This document shows positions 34,393 to 43,215 of a stretch of 64,000 nt of DNA, one piece after another. Location of the stretch: assembly GCF_009799805.1 (NCBI RefSeq), contig NZ_CP047050.1, positions 882,001-946,000 of the forward strand, given 5' to 3'. The notes below the pieces were generated by a model that did no database searches, was not told the DNA's origin, and was given only the letters and a program-made list of their open reading frames with translations. The stretch is from Myroides phaeus. GTDB lineage: Bacteria > Bacteroidota > Bacteroidia > Flavobacteriales > Flavobacteriaceae. Each line of letters begins with the position of its first letter. Position 1 is the first letter of the stretch. The position numbers and the translations under genes were made by a program.

Positions 34393-35397
34393 ATGAGTAA
34401 AAAACAAATTTTACAGACCGAAAAATCAATTGCATTAGTAAAAGACTTCTTTTCTAAAGACTTGTGCAATACATTGAACTTGTATCCTATTTCATCTCCG
34501 ATGATTGTAAATGAAGGAACAGGAATCAATGACGACTTAAACGGTGTGGAGCGTGCTGTCTCTTTTCCTGTAAAGTTTCTTAACAATGATCGAGGTGTTG
34601 TCGTACATTCACTAGCCAAATGGAAAAGAATTAGACTAGAAGAGTTAGGCCTTGATGTACACGAAGGTATTCTAACAGACATGAGAGCGCTTAGACCTGA
34701 CGAAGATAGTAGCCCAATACACTCAATTTATGTTGACCAATGGGATTGGGAATTAAAGATTGAAGATAAAGATCGCAGTCTTGATTTTCTTAAATCTATC
34801 GTTCGCAAATTATATCAAGTGTTGTTAGAAACAGAGGAACAAGTTTGGAAAGAACTACAAATAGAACGTATTCTGCCTGAATCAATCTCTTTTATCCATT
34901 CTGAAGAATTATTACAGCGTTACCCTACTCTATCTCCAAAAGACAGAGAACACGCAATAGCGAAAGAATATGGAGCTGTTTTCATTATGGGAATTGGACA
35001 CAAATTATCAAACGGAGAGCAACACGACAGTAGAGCTTCTGATTATGATGATTGGAGTACTGAAACAGAAGGAGGATACAAAGGATTAAACGGTGATTTA
35101 TTAGTTTGGGATCCTATTCTAAACAGATCATTAGAACTATCTTCTATGGGAATCAGAGTAAACAAAGATGTTCTTTTAAAACAATTAGAGATTACACAAT
35201 CTTTAGAAAAGAAAAACTTACTTTACCACAGTATGTTATTACAAGATAAATTACCATTGTGTATTGGTGGTGGTTTAGGTCAATCAAGAATCTGTATGTT
35301 CTTATTGAGAAAAAGACATATTGGAGAAGTACAAGCAAGCTTATGGCCTCAAGACGTAAGAATTGAAGCTGAAAAACAAGGAATCAGTTTATTATAA
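34393..35397 (+). CDS. asnA: Aspartate-ammonia ligase (asparagine synthetase A)
   Basis: 334 residues, the standard size. The conserved N-terminal SSPMIVNEGTGINDDLNG, VHSLAKWKR, DQWDWE and GGGLGQSRICMFLL segments identify AsnA, a class II synthetase-like enzyme making Asn from Asp, ammonia and ATP. It stands alone with a strong terminator after it and an Asn-rich leader with terminator before it, indicating control by Asn supply. Confidence 0.97.
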   Translation: MSKKQILQTEKSIALVKDFFSKDLCNTLNLYPISSPMIVNEGTGINDDLNGVERAVSFPVKFLNNDRGVVVHSLAKWKRIRLEELGLDVHEGILTDMRALRPDEDSSPIHSIYVDQWDWELKIEDKDRSLDFLKSIVRKLYQVLLETEEQVWKELQIERILPESISFIHSEELLQRYPTLSPKDREHAIAKEYGAVFIMGIGHKLSNGEQHDSRASDYDDWSTETEGGYKGLNGDLLVWDPILNRSLELSSMGIRVNKDVLLKQLEITQSLEKKNLLYHSMLLQDKLPLCIGGGLGQSRICMFLLRKRHIGEVQASLWPQDVRIEAEKQGISLL

Positions 35398-35398
35398 A

Positions 35399-35434
35399 TA
35401 AAAAAGCTCGGTAGAAAACTACCGAGCTTTTTTA
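35399..35434. terminator. Bidirectional terminator of asnA and the DUF3078 gene
   Basis: Perfect 14-bp stem (35401-35414 with 35419-35432; AAAAAGCTCGGTAG arm), AAAA loop, runs of A and T on the outer sides. Confidence 0.92.
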
Positions 35435-35457
35435 TTTTATTGCTAATTCTAATTAGA

Positions 35458-36303
35458 TTAGAAATTATAGTTAACTCCTAAACCAACCATTTCTCTAATT
35501 TGGAATCCTTGGAATGCAAGGTCATCATAGATAGTTTGGAATGTTAAGTTAGTAGAAAGATATTTATTAATCTTCATTACTACGTTTAACTGATAATCAA
35601 GAACAACGTTCTGAGGGTCTTTTAAATAGTTAGAATACAAGTTTAAGATGTTTTCAACTGAAACGTTTTCCATAACATTAAATTTATAGTAAGCGTTTAC
35701 AGACATACCTAATTGGTATTCCATTGATTTTCCTTCTTTCACACCAAAAGCATCACCAAATTCAGTGAAGTGATTGTGAACAAAGATAAATCTTGATGTT
35801 GCTGGAGCGATGTTTACTTTTAAGTTATCATCTTTTTTCCATAACATACCCGGACCTATTTGTAAATAAGCAGGAGACATAAAGTGAGAATTTCTAATTC
35901 CATCTTTGTCAATACCAGCATCCATTTGTGTTTTGAAATTCAAAAACGCAGAGTAATACCAGTTTTTAGCTGCTTGTTTACCTAATAAAGAGTTTAACTC
36001 TAAACGGTCATTTGTTTTCTTTTGTTTATCTCCTTTTAACTTAGAAATACCATAGCTTACCATAGCTTTGTTATCCCAAGTCCAATCATCTTTCTTGTAG
36101 TTCAAATCATAATTTACATTAATGTTACCAGACAGGTTATTATCCCCACCAGCTTGCCAATTTGAAAAACTTGATTGATTTACTAAGAAATTAAAATTTC
36201 CTTTTGATGTCCAATTGCTTGTATTTTCTACTGTTTCAGCTTCTTGAGCTTGAACAGAGAATGAAGCAAAAACTGCTAATAATCCTAAAACGATTTTCTT
36301 CAT
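35458..36303 (-). CDS. DUF3078 domain outer-membrane-like protein
   Basis: 281 residues from MKKIVLGLLAVFASFSVQAQ, a clear signal peptide. An earlier in-frame start at 36402 is rejected: it overlaps the DUF2480 gene and a promoter box (TAGTTTTG, minus strand, 36322-36329). The repeated aromatic beta-strand pattern (NWTSKGNFNFLVNQSSFSNW, then alternating strands, ending VNYNF) is typical of DUF3078 beta-barrel proteins found at the end of flavobacterial SUF operons. Role unknown. Confidence 0.87.
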   Translation of the reverse strand: MKKIVLGLLAVFASFSVQAQEAETVENTSNWTSKGNFNFLVNQSSFSNWQAGGDNNLSGNINVNYDLNYKKDDWTWDNKAMVSYGISKLKGDKQKKTNDRLELNSLLGKQAAKNWYYSAFLNFKTQMDAGIDKDGIRNSHFMSPAYLQIGPGMLWKKDDNLKVNIAPATSRFIFVHNHFTEFGDAFGVKEGKSMEYQLGMSVNAYYKFNVMENVSVENILNLYSNYLKDPQNVVLDYQLNVVMKINKYLSTNLTFQTIYDDLAFQGFQIREMVGLGVNYNF

Positions 36304-36321
36304 AGTTACATACTTTTTGCG

Positions 36322-36329
36322 CAAAACTA
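36322..36329 (-). promoter_or_regulatory. -7 box for the DUF3078 gene
   Basis: TAGTTTTG on the minus strand, 18 bases before the ATG, in the short gap after the DUF2480 gene. It decides the start of the DUF3078 protein. Confidence 0.55.
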
Positions 36330-36356
36330 CTAAGAAAATGCTAAAAAGAAAAACTA

Positions 36357-36875
36357 TCAACCTCTTTTTACCGCTCTCTTGAAGACAGGAACAGCCGAAC
36401 AAGCTTCTCCAAACATCACAGAACGTGCATGATTCATCATTAATTGAGTTGCTAAAACATAAGCCTCTTCAGGAATCTCTTTTTTTGAACAACCTTTAAT
36501 AATTACAGGCAAATCAGCATACTGTGTATAGTCTATTGCAAACAACAATTCTTGGAATATAGAGCTTTCTAAATGATGCTTATCTCCTAAATAAACGCGT
36601 TTTGCTATTGGTTGTAAGTGGCTTGTTAAAACCATATATGCCCAACCTGGTAAGATTGCATCTGTAGAACAATGTAATCCTACATAAGCATCTTGATAGA
36701 TAGACCAATCAACTTCTTTCAAAGCCGCTCTAAAGTCTTTCTCTCTAAGAACAAACCCTTCATAAAGCCATTGCGCAATATCAATCTCCATTCTCGGATT
36801 TGTTGGATAAATATCCTCTAAATCGAAAACTACAAGAGCACTATTGGCTACTTTATTTACAATTTCTCCTTCCAT
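36357..36875 (-). CDS. DUF2480 family protein of the SUF locus
   Basis: 172 residues, soluble, with FDLEDIYPTNPRMEIDIAQWL near the start and GWAYMVLTSHL in the middle. DUF2480 genes regularly accompany SUF genes in Bacteroidetes, and here it sits 2 bases after the DUF59 gene. A part in Fe-S cluster assembly is inferred only from that neighbourhood. Confidence 0.85.
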   Translation of the reverse strand: MEGEIVNKVANSALVVFDLEDIYPTNPRMEIDIAQWLYEGFVLREKDFRAALKEVDWSIYQDAYVGLHCSTDAILPGWAYMVLTSHLQPIAKRVYLGDKHHLESSIFQELLFAIDYTQYADLPVIIKGCSKKEIPEEAYVLATQLMMNHARSVMFGEACSAVPVFKRAVKRG

Positions 36876-36877
36876 AA

Positions 36878-37198
36878 TTATAGCATTCCCAATTCTAACT
36901 TAGCCTCTTCACTCATCAAGTCTTTAGACCATGATGGGTCAAATGTCAACTCAACCTCTACTCCTTTTACGTTGTCGATTGATTTTACTTTCTCTTCTAC
37001 TTCCATTGGTAACGTTTCAGCTACTGGACAGTTTGGAGAAGTCAAAGTCATTAAAATCTTTACATCGTGAGTTTCGTTTACAAAAACATCGTAAATTAAA
37101 CCTAACTCGTAAATATCTACTGGAATTTCAGGGTCATAAATAGTTTTTAAAACACGAACTATATTTTCTCCTAATTGTTGTACATCAATTGCTTCCAT
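36878..37198 (-). CDS. DUF59/MIP18-type Fe-S assembly protein (SufT-like)
   Basis: 106 residues. The motif VLKTIYDPEIPVDIYELGLIY and the conserved TSPNCPVAETLP with its single Cys define the MIP18/PaaD/SufT family, which helps deliver or mature Fe-S clusters. It follows sufE by 18 bases. Confidence 0.92.
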   Translation of the reverse strand: MEAIDVQQLGENIVRVLKTIYDPEIPVDIYELGLIYDVFVNETHDVKILMTLTSPNCPVAETLPMEVEEKVKSIDNVKGVEVELTFDPSWSKDLMSEEAKLELGML

Positions 37199-37216
37199 AC
37201 CTTAACTATTCTATTT

Positions 37217-37636
37217 TTAGTGCTTCGCTTGATAAGCTAAAGCATACATTCTTATTTGTTTAACCATTGATACTAATCCATTTGCACGTGTTGGCGACAA
37301 ATGTTCTTTCAAACCAATCTCATCAATAAAAGACAGGTCTGCATTTAAAATATCTTCAGCTTTGTGACCTGAAAATACGCGAATTAAAATTGCGATAATT
37401 CCCTTCGTTAAAATTGCATCACTATTAGCAGTAAACACAATATTTCCATTTGACTCCTCTGCATATAACCAAACTTGCGATTGGCATCCTTTAATAAGGT
37501 TCTCTTCTACTTGATACTGTGCATCAATCAACGGAAGTCCTTTTCCTAATTCGATGATATACTCATATCGTTCCATCCAATCGTCAAACATTGAAAACTC
37601 ATCAATGATTTCCTCTTGAGTTTCTTTAATTGTCAT
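37217..37636 (-). CDS. sufE: Sulfur acceptor protein SufE
   Basis: 139 residues. The active Cys lies in LIKGCQSQVWL (about residue 51), and EHLSPTRANGLVSMV near the C-terminus is typical. SufE takes persulfide from SufS and passes it to SufBCD. It starts 27 bases after sufS. Confidence 0.95.
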   Translation of the reverse strand: MTIKETQEEIIDEFSMFDDWMERYEYIIELGKGLPLIDAQYQVEENLIKGCQSQVWLYAEESNGNIVFTANSDAILTKGIIAILIRVFSGHKAEDILNADLSFIDEIGLKEHLSPTRANGLVSMVKQIRMYALAYQAKH

Positions 37637-37663
37637 ATTGTTGTAATTATTTTATTTCTCTAT

Positions 37664-38878
37664 TTATGATAACATCATTTTTGCCTTTTTCACTGCAGCA
37701 ATGAATGTATCGATCTCTTCTTTTGTATTGTAAAAACTAAAAGAGGCTCTAATTGTACCAGGAATACCAAAGAAATCCATGATTGGTTGTGTACAATGAT
37801 GCCCTGTACGTACAGCAACACCTAATTTATCTACAATAACACCAATATCATACGGGTGAATACCTTCAATATTAAACGAAATAACAGATGCTTTTTCTTT
37901 TGCTGTTCCTATAATCTTAACCCCCTCGATTTCAAGTAACTTCTCAGTTCCGTAAACCAATAGTTCGTGCTCATAAGCAGCAATATTGTCAAAACCAATC
38001 TCATTCATATAATCAAGAGCATATCCTAAAACAATTCCTCCTGCAATATTTGGTGTTCCTGCTTCAAATTTATGAGGCAAACACGCATAAGTAGTCTTTT
38101 CAAAAGTAACTGTCTTAATCATCTCCCCTCCACCTTGATAAGGAGGCAATTGATTTAACCACTCTTCTTTTCCATACAAAACTCCTGTCCCCGTTGGTCC
38201 ACAAACTTTATGTCCTGAAAACACGTAAAAATCACAATCTAATGCTTGTACATCTGGTTTAATATGTGGAGTAGCTTGAGCCCCATCAATTAAAACAGCA
38301 GCTCCAACTTCGTGCGCTTTCTTAATGATGTATTCAATTGGATTAATAGTTCCTAATGCATTTGAAATATGGTTAACAGCTACAACTTTTGTGTTTTTAG
38401 AAAGCAATTTATCATACTCATCCATTAAAAGCTCTCCGTTTTGATTCATTGGAATAACTTTTAACGTAGCCCCTGAACGTTCACAAGCAAACTGCCAAGG
38501 CACAATATTAGAATGGTGTTCCATAGCAGAGATAATAATCTCATCTCCTTCTTTCAACAAAGCTCCAAATCCGTTAGCAACAAGGTTGATACCGAATGTA
38601 GTACCTGCTGTAAAGATTATCTCTCTATCCTCTTTCGCATTAAGATGCGCTTTTATTTTTTGTCTCGATTCCTCATACGCATCTGTAGCCAATTGACTAA
38701 GCGTATGTACTCCTCTGTGAATATTTGCATTTATCGTTTCATAATACTCAACAATAGCATCCTCAACCACTTTTGGTTTTTGCGCTGTTGCTGCATTATC
38801 GAAATACACTAAAGGCTTTCCATTTACTTTTTGTTTAAGAATTGGAAAATCCTCTCTAATCTTATTTATATCTAACAT
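37664..38878 (-). CDS. sufS: Cysteine desulfurase SufS
   Basis: 404 residues, a PLP enzyme. The cofactor Lys is in FSGHKVCGPTG and the catalytic Cys in RTGHHCTQP (about residue 361). It releases sulfur from cysteine for SufE. The gene heads the sufS-sufE-DUF59-DUF2480 unit. In related genomes it follows sufD directly; here a block of plus-strand genes separates the two, and sufS has its own TATCTTTG promoter box. Confidence 0.96.
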   Translation of the reverse strand: MLDINKIREDFPILKQKVNGKPLVYFDNAATAQKPKVVEDAIVEYYETINANIHRGVHTLSQLATDAYEESRQKIKAHLNAKEDREIIFTAGTTFGINLVANGFGALLKEGDEIIISAMEHHSNIVPWQFACERSGATLKVIPMNQNGELLMDEYDKLLSKNTKVVAVNHISNALGTINPIEYIIKKAHEVGAAVLIDGAQATPHIKPDVQALDCDFYVFSGHKVCGPTGTGVLYGKEEWLNQLPPYQGGGEMIKTVTFEKTTYACLPHKFEAGTPNIAGGIVLGYALDYMNEIGFDNIAAYEHELLVYGTEKLLEIEGVKIIGTAKEKASVISFNIEGIHPYDIGVIVDKLGVAVRTGHHCTQPIMDFFGIPGTIRASFSFYNTKEEIDTFIAAVKKAKMMLS

Positions 38879-38939
38879 GCTATTACCCTTTTTATTATAT
38901 CAATAAAATATTGACTCTCTTCAATAACAACTTTAGAAG

Positions 38940-38947
38940 CAAAGATA
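38940..38947 (-). promoter_or_regulatory. -7 box for the sufS unit
   Basis: TATCTTTG on the minus strand, about 60 bases before sufS. It would give sufS-E its own transcription now that the unit is cut off from sufBCD. Confidence 0.55.
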
Positions 38948-38954
38948 ATAATTC

Positions 38955-39047
38955 ATAAGCTTTGATGCTTATAATAATAATTTAAAATTAATCTAAATAT
39001 GTTTTGTATAGCTTGAAAAAGATTCTATTTTTGCTGTAATTTAGATT
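38955..39047 (+). promoter_or_regulatory. hmu promoter with flanking inverted repeats
   Basis: The promoter is TTG (39004-39006), 19 bases, TATTTTTG (39026-39033), a perfect match. AATCTAAAT (38990-38998) lies just ahead of it and its complement ATTTAGATT (39039-39047) just after it. A second small inverted repeat ATAAGC/GCTTAT spans 38955-38972. Such symmetry suggests an operator, plausibly iron-linked, but a standard Fur box is not obvious. Confidence 0.55.
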
Positions 39048-39067
39048 TAATACAAATAACTACCATA

Positions 39068-39922
39068 ATGAAAAACCTAACAGCTTTATTCCTTGTAGCA
39101 ATCTCTCTATTGAGTTGCAATCAAAACAAAAAACAAGAATCAACTGATTCTACTGAAGTTAAAACAGAACGCATTATATCATTAAATGGTGCAATAACAG
39201 AGATACTTGCAGATTTAGGAGAAAAACAAAACATTGTAGCAGTTGATGTTACAAGTACTTTTCCAGAGGACCTAAAACAAACGGCAACTGATTTAGGGCA
39301 TACATCTAAAATATCAATTGAAAGCATTATGGCGCTAAATCCAAGTATTTTATACGCTACAGAAAAAGATATGACAGATGAAATGAAAGCTCAATTGCAA
39401 AAATCAGGTATCCGCTTAGAAATCATTAAACAAGTTTTTACTGTTGATGGTACAAAAGATATGATTAAAACGATTGCAGAATCATTAAATAAAACAGATT
39501 ATAACGACTTACTTACTCGCATTGACAAAGACTTAGAAGGGTTTCACAAGTTTGAAAAACAACCAAAAGTCTTGTTCATTTATGCAAGAGGTGCTGCAAC
39601 ATTATTAGTAGCTGGAGACGAAACTCCTGTAAACAATGTGATTTCATTAGCAGGAGGAATTAATGCTGTAACTGAATTCAAGGATTTCAAACCTCTTACA
39701 CCAGAGTCATTATTGAATAGCAACCCTGACTATATCTTAATGTTTACAACAGGTTTAGAAAGTATGGGAGGCATTGACGGAGTTCTTAAAATAGATGGTA
39801 TTAACCAAACTAATGCAGGTAAAAACAGAAAAGTTATCGCAATGGATGGTCAATTATTAGCCGGTTTTGGTCCAAGAGTTGGTCAAGCAGCAAAAGAATT
39901 AAATCACTTATTATCAGAATAA
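39068..39922 (+). CDS. hmuT: Haem ABC transporter substrate-binding lipoprotein
   Basis: 284 residues. Lipoprotein signal with lipobox LLSC (Cys17), then the class III binding-protein fold typical of haem and siderophore binders (RIISLNGAITEILADLG; DGQLLAGFGPRVGQAAKEL at the end). The GFGPR segment is common in HmuT-type haem binders. It hands haem to the HmuUV permease. First of four genes. Confidence 0.88.
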   Translation: MKNLTALFLVAISLLSCNQNKKQESTDSTEVKTERIISLNGAITEILADLGEKQNIVAVDVTSTFPEDLKQTATDLGHTSKISIESIMALNPSILYATEKDMTDEMKAQLQKSGIRLEIIKQVFTVDGTKDMIKTIAESLNKTDYNDLLTRIDKDLEGFHKFEKQPKVLFIYARGAATLLVAGDETPVNNVISLAGGINAVTEFKDFKPLTPESLLNSNPDYILMFTTGLESMGGIDGVLKIDGINQTNAGKNRKVIAMDGQLLAGFGPRVGQAAKELNHLLSE

Positions 39923-39926
39923 TAAA

Positions 39927-40958
39927 ATGCAGAAAAAACTCTCATTTTACGTTATTTGCCTAATTACAATACTTGTACTCATAGCAATAGCGTCTATTTT
40001 CATAGGAGTTTACCAATTTGAAGAGGGAGCTTTTCAAACTATTTACAAAATTCTATTTACACAAGAAGCAGTAAAAGCAAGTGATTACTACGTCTTTTTT
40101 GACGTGAGATTACCACGAGTACTAATGGCTATATTAACTGGAGCAGGTCTTTCCCTTGCGGGAACCTGTTTACAGGGAATGTTTAAAAACCCTTTGGCTT
40201 CACCTGATTTAATTGGTATTACAGCAGGATCAGTCTTATTCGCAGCGGTTACCATTGTCTTAGGTAGTTATGTCAAAGCAATTGTGCCTGAAGTTATTCA
40301 CTACTCTCTATTAAGCATTATGAGCTTTATTGGAGCAATGGTTACAATGACGTTTGTATATAAAATGTCAACACAAGCAGGAAAAACAAACGTTAGTATA
40401 TTGTTGCTCTCAGGTGTTGCAATTACAGCATTAACAGGTGCTGCAACAGGACTACTTACCTATGTATCCGACGAAGAAGAACTGAGAAACTTAACGTTTT
40501 GGACACTTGGTAGTTTGGCTGGTGCAACGTGGACTAAAGTAGCTATCCTTGGTATTGTCATCCTTGGTGCACTTATTTTCTTAATAAACAAAGGAAAGGC
40601 TTTAAATGCAATGATGCTTGGAGAAAGAGATGCCTCACATTTAGGAATCCCTGTGGAAACCATCAAGAAGCGCATCGTTTTACTATCTGCTTTAATGGTA
40701 GGAACAGCAGTTGCATTTACAGGAACTATCGGTTTTGTGGGATTAATTGTTCCCTATATCTTGCGATTAATCTTTAAATCGAACTACTATTTCATCCTGC
40801 CACTATCTACTGTTTGTGGTAGTATACTATTATTAGTTGCTGATACAGTAAGCAGAACCATCGTTCCTCCGTCAGAAGTTCCAATCGGAATATTGACATC
40901 TATTATGGGAGCACCGGTATTTATTGCTATTTTAATCCGATTCAAAAAATCTTTATAA
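39927..40958 (+). CDS. hmuU: Haem ABC transporter permease
   Basis: 343 residues with about ten membrane helices, FecCD family. Conserved pieces include RLPRVLMAILTGAGLSLAG, FKNPLASPDLIGITAG and GFVGLIVPYILRL. It starts 4 bases after hmuT and ends 2 bases before hmuV. Confidence 0.93.
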   Translation: MQKKLSFYVICLITILVLIAIASIFIGVYQFEEGAFQTIYKILFTQEAVKASDYYVFFDVRLPRVLMAILTGAGLSLAGTCLQGMFKNPLASPDLIGITAGSVLFAAVTIVLGSYVKAIVPEVIHYSLLSIMSFIGAMVTMTFVYKMSTQAGKTNVSILLLSGVAITALTGAATGLLTYVSDEEELRNLTFWTLGSLAGATWTKVAILGIVILGALIFLINKGKALNAMMLGERDASHLGIPVETIKKRIVLLSALMVGTAVAFTGTIGFVGLIVPYILRLIFKSNYYFILPLSTVCGSILLLVADTVSRTIVPPSEVPIGILTSIMGAPVFIAILIRFKKSL

Positions 40959-40960
40959 TT

Positions 40961-41737
40961 ATGATTGAAGCACAAAAAGTCAACTATAAGTCTAAAGAAA
41001 ACTATATCATAAACAACATAGATTTCGACTGTCAAGCAGGAGAATTTATTGCTATACTTGGACCGAATGGAGCTGGTAAATCTACATTTTTAAGTGTCTT
41101 AGCAGACGAATTACACGAGAAGGGCAATAAGATTTTATTGAAGTCTTGCGATTATACCAAATGGTGTAAAAAAGAACTTCCAAAGCATAAAGCGAAATTC
41201 TCTCAACATCACAATGGCGATATCCCACTAAATGTAGAGGATGTTGTTATGATGGGAAGATATCCTTACTTTGACCATATCCCCACTGAAAACGACAAAA
41301 AAGCAATTCAAGATAGTATGGAATGCATAGATATTTGTCCACTAAAAGAACGAGAGTACAATCACTTATCAGGAGGAGAAAAACAACGTGTACACTTGGC
41401 AAGAGTATTATCACAATTGACCAATGACATCGAAAACAAACTGTTATTTTTAGATGAGCCCTTAAACAACTTAGATGTTCTCCACCAGCATAAGATTTTA
41501 GACTTAATCAAGTCTTTTACTGCAAAAGGAAACACAGCCATAGTTGTTATACACGACCTAAATTTAGCTGCTCAATTTGCAGATAAAATATTACTTTTAG
41601 AAAAAGGGAAGAAAGTTATATACGATACACCTCAGAATGTTTTAACACAAGAAATCATCACAAAAGTTTACAACTTTCCTTGTATCGTTACTCAAAACCC
41701 TGTCAACAATAACCCGCTAATTATATTTGGCGTTTAA
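40961..41737 (+). CDS. hmuV: Haem ABC transporter ATPase
   Basis: 258 residues. Walker A GPNGAGKST (about 38-46), signature LSGGEKQR, Walker B LLFLDEPLNNLD and H-loop VIHDLNLA are all intact. The segment NVEDVVMMGRYPYF is common to HmuV-type ATPases. It powers haem import with HmuTU. Confidence 0.94.
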   Translation: MIEAQKVNYKSKENYIINNIDFDCQAGEFIAILGPNGAGKSTFLSVLADELHEKGNKILLKSCDYTKWCKKELPKHKAKFSQHHNGDIPLNVEDVVMMGRYPYFDHIPTENDKKAIQDSMECIDICPLKEREYNHLSGGEKQRVHLARVLSQLTNDIENKLLFLDEPLNNLDVLHQHKILDLIKSFTAKGNTAIVVIHDLNLAAQFADKILLLEKGKKVIYDTPQNVLTQEIITKVYNFPCIVTQNPVNNNPLIIFGV

Positions 41738-41749
41738 AAAACAACAACA

Positions 41750-42790
41750 ATGAACACAGAAACACTTACATTAAAACAACGTTGGGATGCTTTAAAAGCA
41801 GAAAATCCAACTATGAGAATACGCAATGCTGCTCAAGCATTGAAAGCAAGTGAAATGGAATTATTAGCAACACAAGTGGGTGACACAGTTACCCGTTTAC
41901 AACCTTCTTTTGTTGAAATTTTATCAGAAGTTGAAACACTTGGAAAAGTAATGGCTTTAACGCGTAATGACGAATGTGTACACGAGCGAAAAGGAGTTTA
42001 TAGCAATCCAGACTTTTCATCACCACACGCTGGATTATTTGTAAACCCTGATATTGATTTAAGAATATTCTTAAGCCATTGGAAAAAGGCTTTTGCTGTA
42101 GTAGAACAAGCAGGAGATAAACCAAGAAAGAGTTTACAATTCTTTGGAAAAGATGGAGAAGCAATTCACAAAATATATCTTGTACCTCAAAGTAATGATG
42201 AGGCATTTGACGCTTTAGTTTCAAAATACAAATCAGACGACCAAAGTACAGTTGAAACAACAGAAGCTTATATTCCAAGTTTAGACGAACGTTTAGATGA
42301 AGAAATAGACGTAGAAGGATTCCGCCAAGGCTGGAAAGACTTAAAAGACACACACGACTTTTATATGTTGTTGAGAAAATACAATGTAACAAGAACACAA
42401 GCATTGCGTTTAGCTCCTGATGCTTACTATGCTAAGCAAATTTCAAAAGAAGCAATTGTTACAATGTTAGAAACAGCGGCAGAAAAAGAATTGCCAATTA
42501 TGGTGTTTGTAGGAAACAGAGGAAACATCCAAATCCACACAGGACCAGTTAAACGCACAATGTGGCATCAACAATGGTACAATGTTTTAGATCCAGATTT
42601 CAATATGCACTTAGATATGGACAAAATCAACCAAGTTTGGGTAGTAAGAAAACCAACGGAAGACGGTATTGTTACATCAATTGAAGTCTTCAACGAAATT
42701 GGAGAAATCATTGTTCAATTCTTTGGAAAAAGAAAGCCAGGAATACCAGAATTAGAAGAGTGGAGAGAAATAATCTCATCTTTAGAATAA
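41750..42790 (+). CDS. hmuS: Haem-degrading factor HmuS/HemS family
   Basis: 346 residues built as two similar halves, as in HemS/ChuS/HmuS. Conserved parts include RNDECVHERKGVY in the first half and MVFVGNRGNIQIHTGPV with MWHQQWYNVLDPDFNMHLD in the second. Members bind haem and either release its iron or store it. The gene follows hmuV by 12 bases and ends at a terminator, so the operon is hmuTUVS. Confidence 0.92.
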   Translation: MNTETLTLKQRWDALKAENPTMRIRNAAQALKASEMELLATQVGDTVTRLQPSFVEILSEVETLGKVMALTRNDECVHERKGVYSNPDFSSPHAGLFVNPDIDLRIFLSHWKKAFAVVEQAGDKPRKSLQFFGKDGEAIHKIYLVPQSNDEAFDALVSKYKSDDQSTVETTEAYIPSLDERLDEEIDVEGFRQGWKDLKDTHDFYMLLRKYNVTRTQALRLAPDAYYAKQISKEAIVTMLETAAEKELPIMVFVGNRGNIQIHTGPVKRTMWHQQWYNVLDPDFNMHLDMDKINQVWVVRKPTEDGIVTSIEVFNEIGEIIVQFFGKRKPGIPELEEWREIISSLE

Positions 42791-42792
42791 TT

Positions 42793-42826
42793 AAAAAAAG
42801 CAGAAGTTATCCTTCTGCTTTTTTTA
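42793..42826 (+). terminator. Terminator of the hmu operon
   Basis: 13-bp stem (42794-42806 with 42812-42824; AAAAAAGCAGAAG arm) with a T run. Confidence 0.88.
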
Positions 42827-43215
42827 TTTCGAGTAGTTACTCGACTAAAAACAGGAAAATCAAACAATGAAAAAAACACAAAAGCAATCCCTAAAATTTA
42901 AGAATACCAAAAAAATATTGGTACAATAAATAAATAAAAAACAGCCTAACTAAGACAGCCAGCTTAAAATTGATAATCACAAAAAAAACAATAACTTTAG
43001 TTATCAAACATTTGTTGATAACTATTCTTCTTCAATAAATAAAAATACTTGAAATCAATGTCTTATTAGTTTAAATTAGCATAGCTAACTTAGTCGCTTT
43101 TAGGGCTTAAAACATCGCAATATTTACTATATTAGTGCTTTACTACTTCACAGTATTTGATGTTTTTAGCCAATTACAAGGCACTAATAGTATTAACCTC
43201 AATAAAAATTAAGCT
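42827..43215. other. 389-base region between hmuS and nrdB
   Basis: Contains a 20-codon basic reading frame (42867-42929, MKKTQKQSLKFKN..., not supported as a gene), a small TACCAA/TTGGTA hairpin near 42906-42923, and an inverted repeat TAGTTATCAA/TTGATAACTA at 42998-43007 and 43015-43024. TGTTGATAA (43013-43021) is one base from a DnaA box. I find no perfect TAnnTTTG box for nrdB. Confidence 0.5.

Noticed and set aside
34320-34682. 120-codon open frame on the minus strand over the asnA start
   Set aside because: Covers the asnA 5' end and the attenuator terminator; the asnA frame is clearly real.
36304-36402. Upstream extension of the DUF3078 protein to an ATG at 36402
   Set aside because: It would overlap the DUF2480 gene and a promoter box, and would bury the clear signal peptide that begins at 36303.
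41889-42404. 171-codon open frame on the minus strand
   Set aside because: Lies wholly inside hmuS on the other strand; Leu/Phe-rich shadow without recognisable domains.
42867-42929. 20-codon Lys-rich reading frame between hmuS and nrdB
   Set aside because: Vaguely like the start of Bacteroidetes peptide precursors, but there is no core region, modification enzyme or own promoter nearby.
43120-43160. NrdR box upstream of nrdB
   Set aside because: ACTATATTAGTG resembles part of the box but lacks one base of symmetry and no second box is found at the usual distance.
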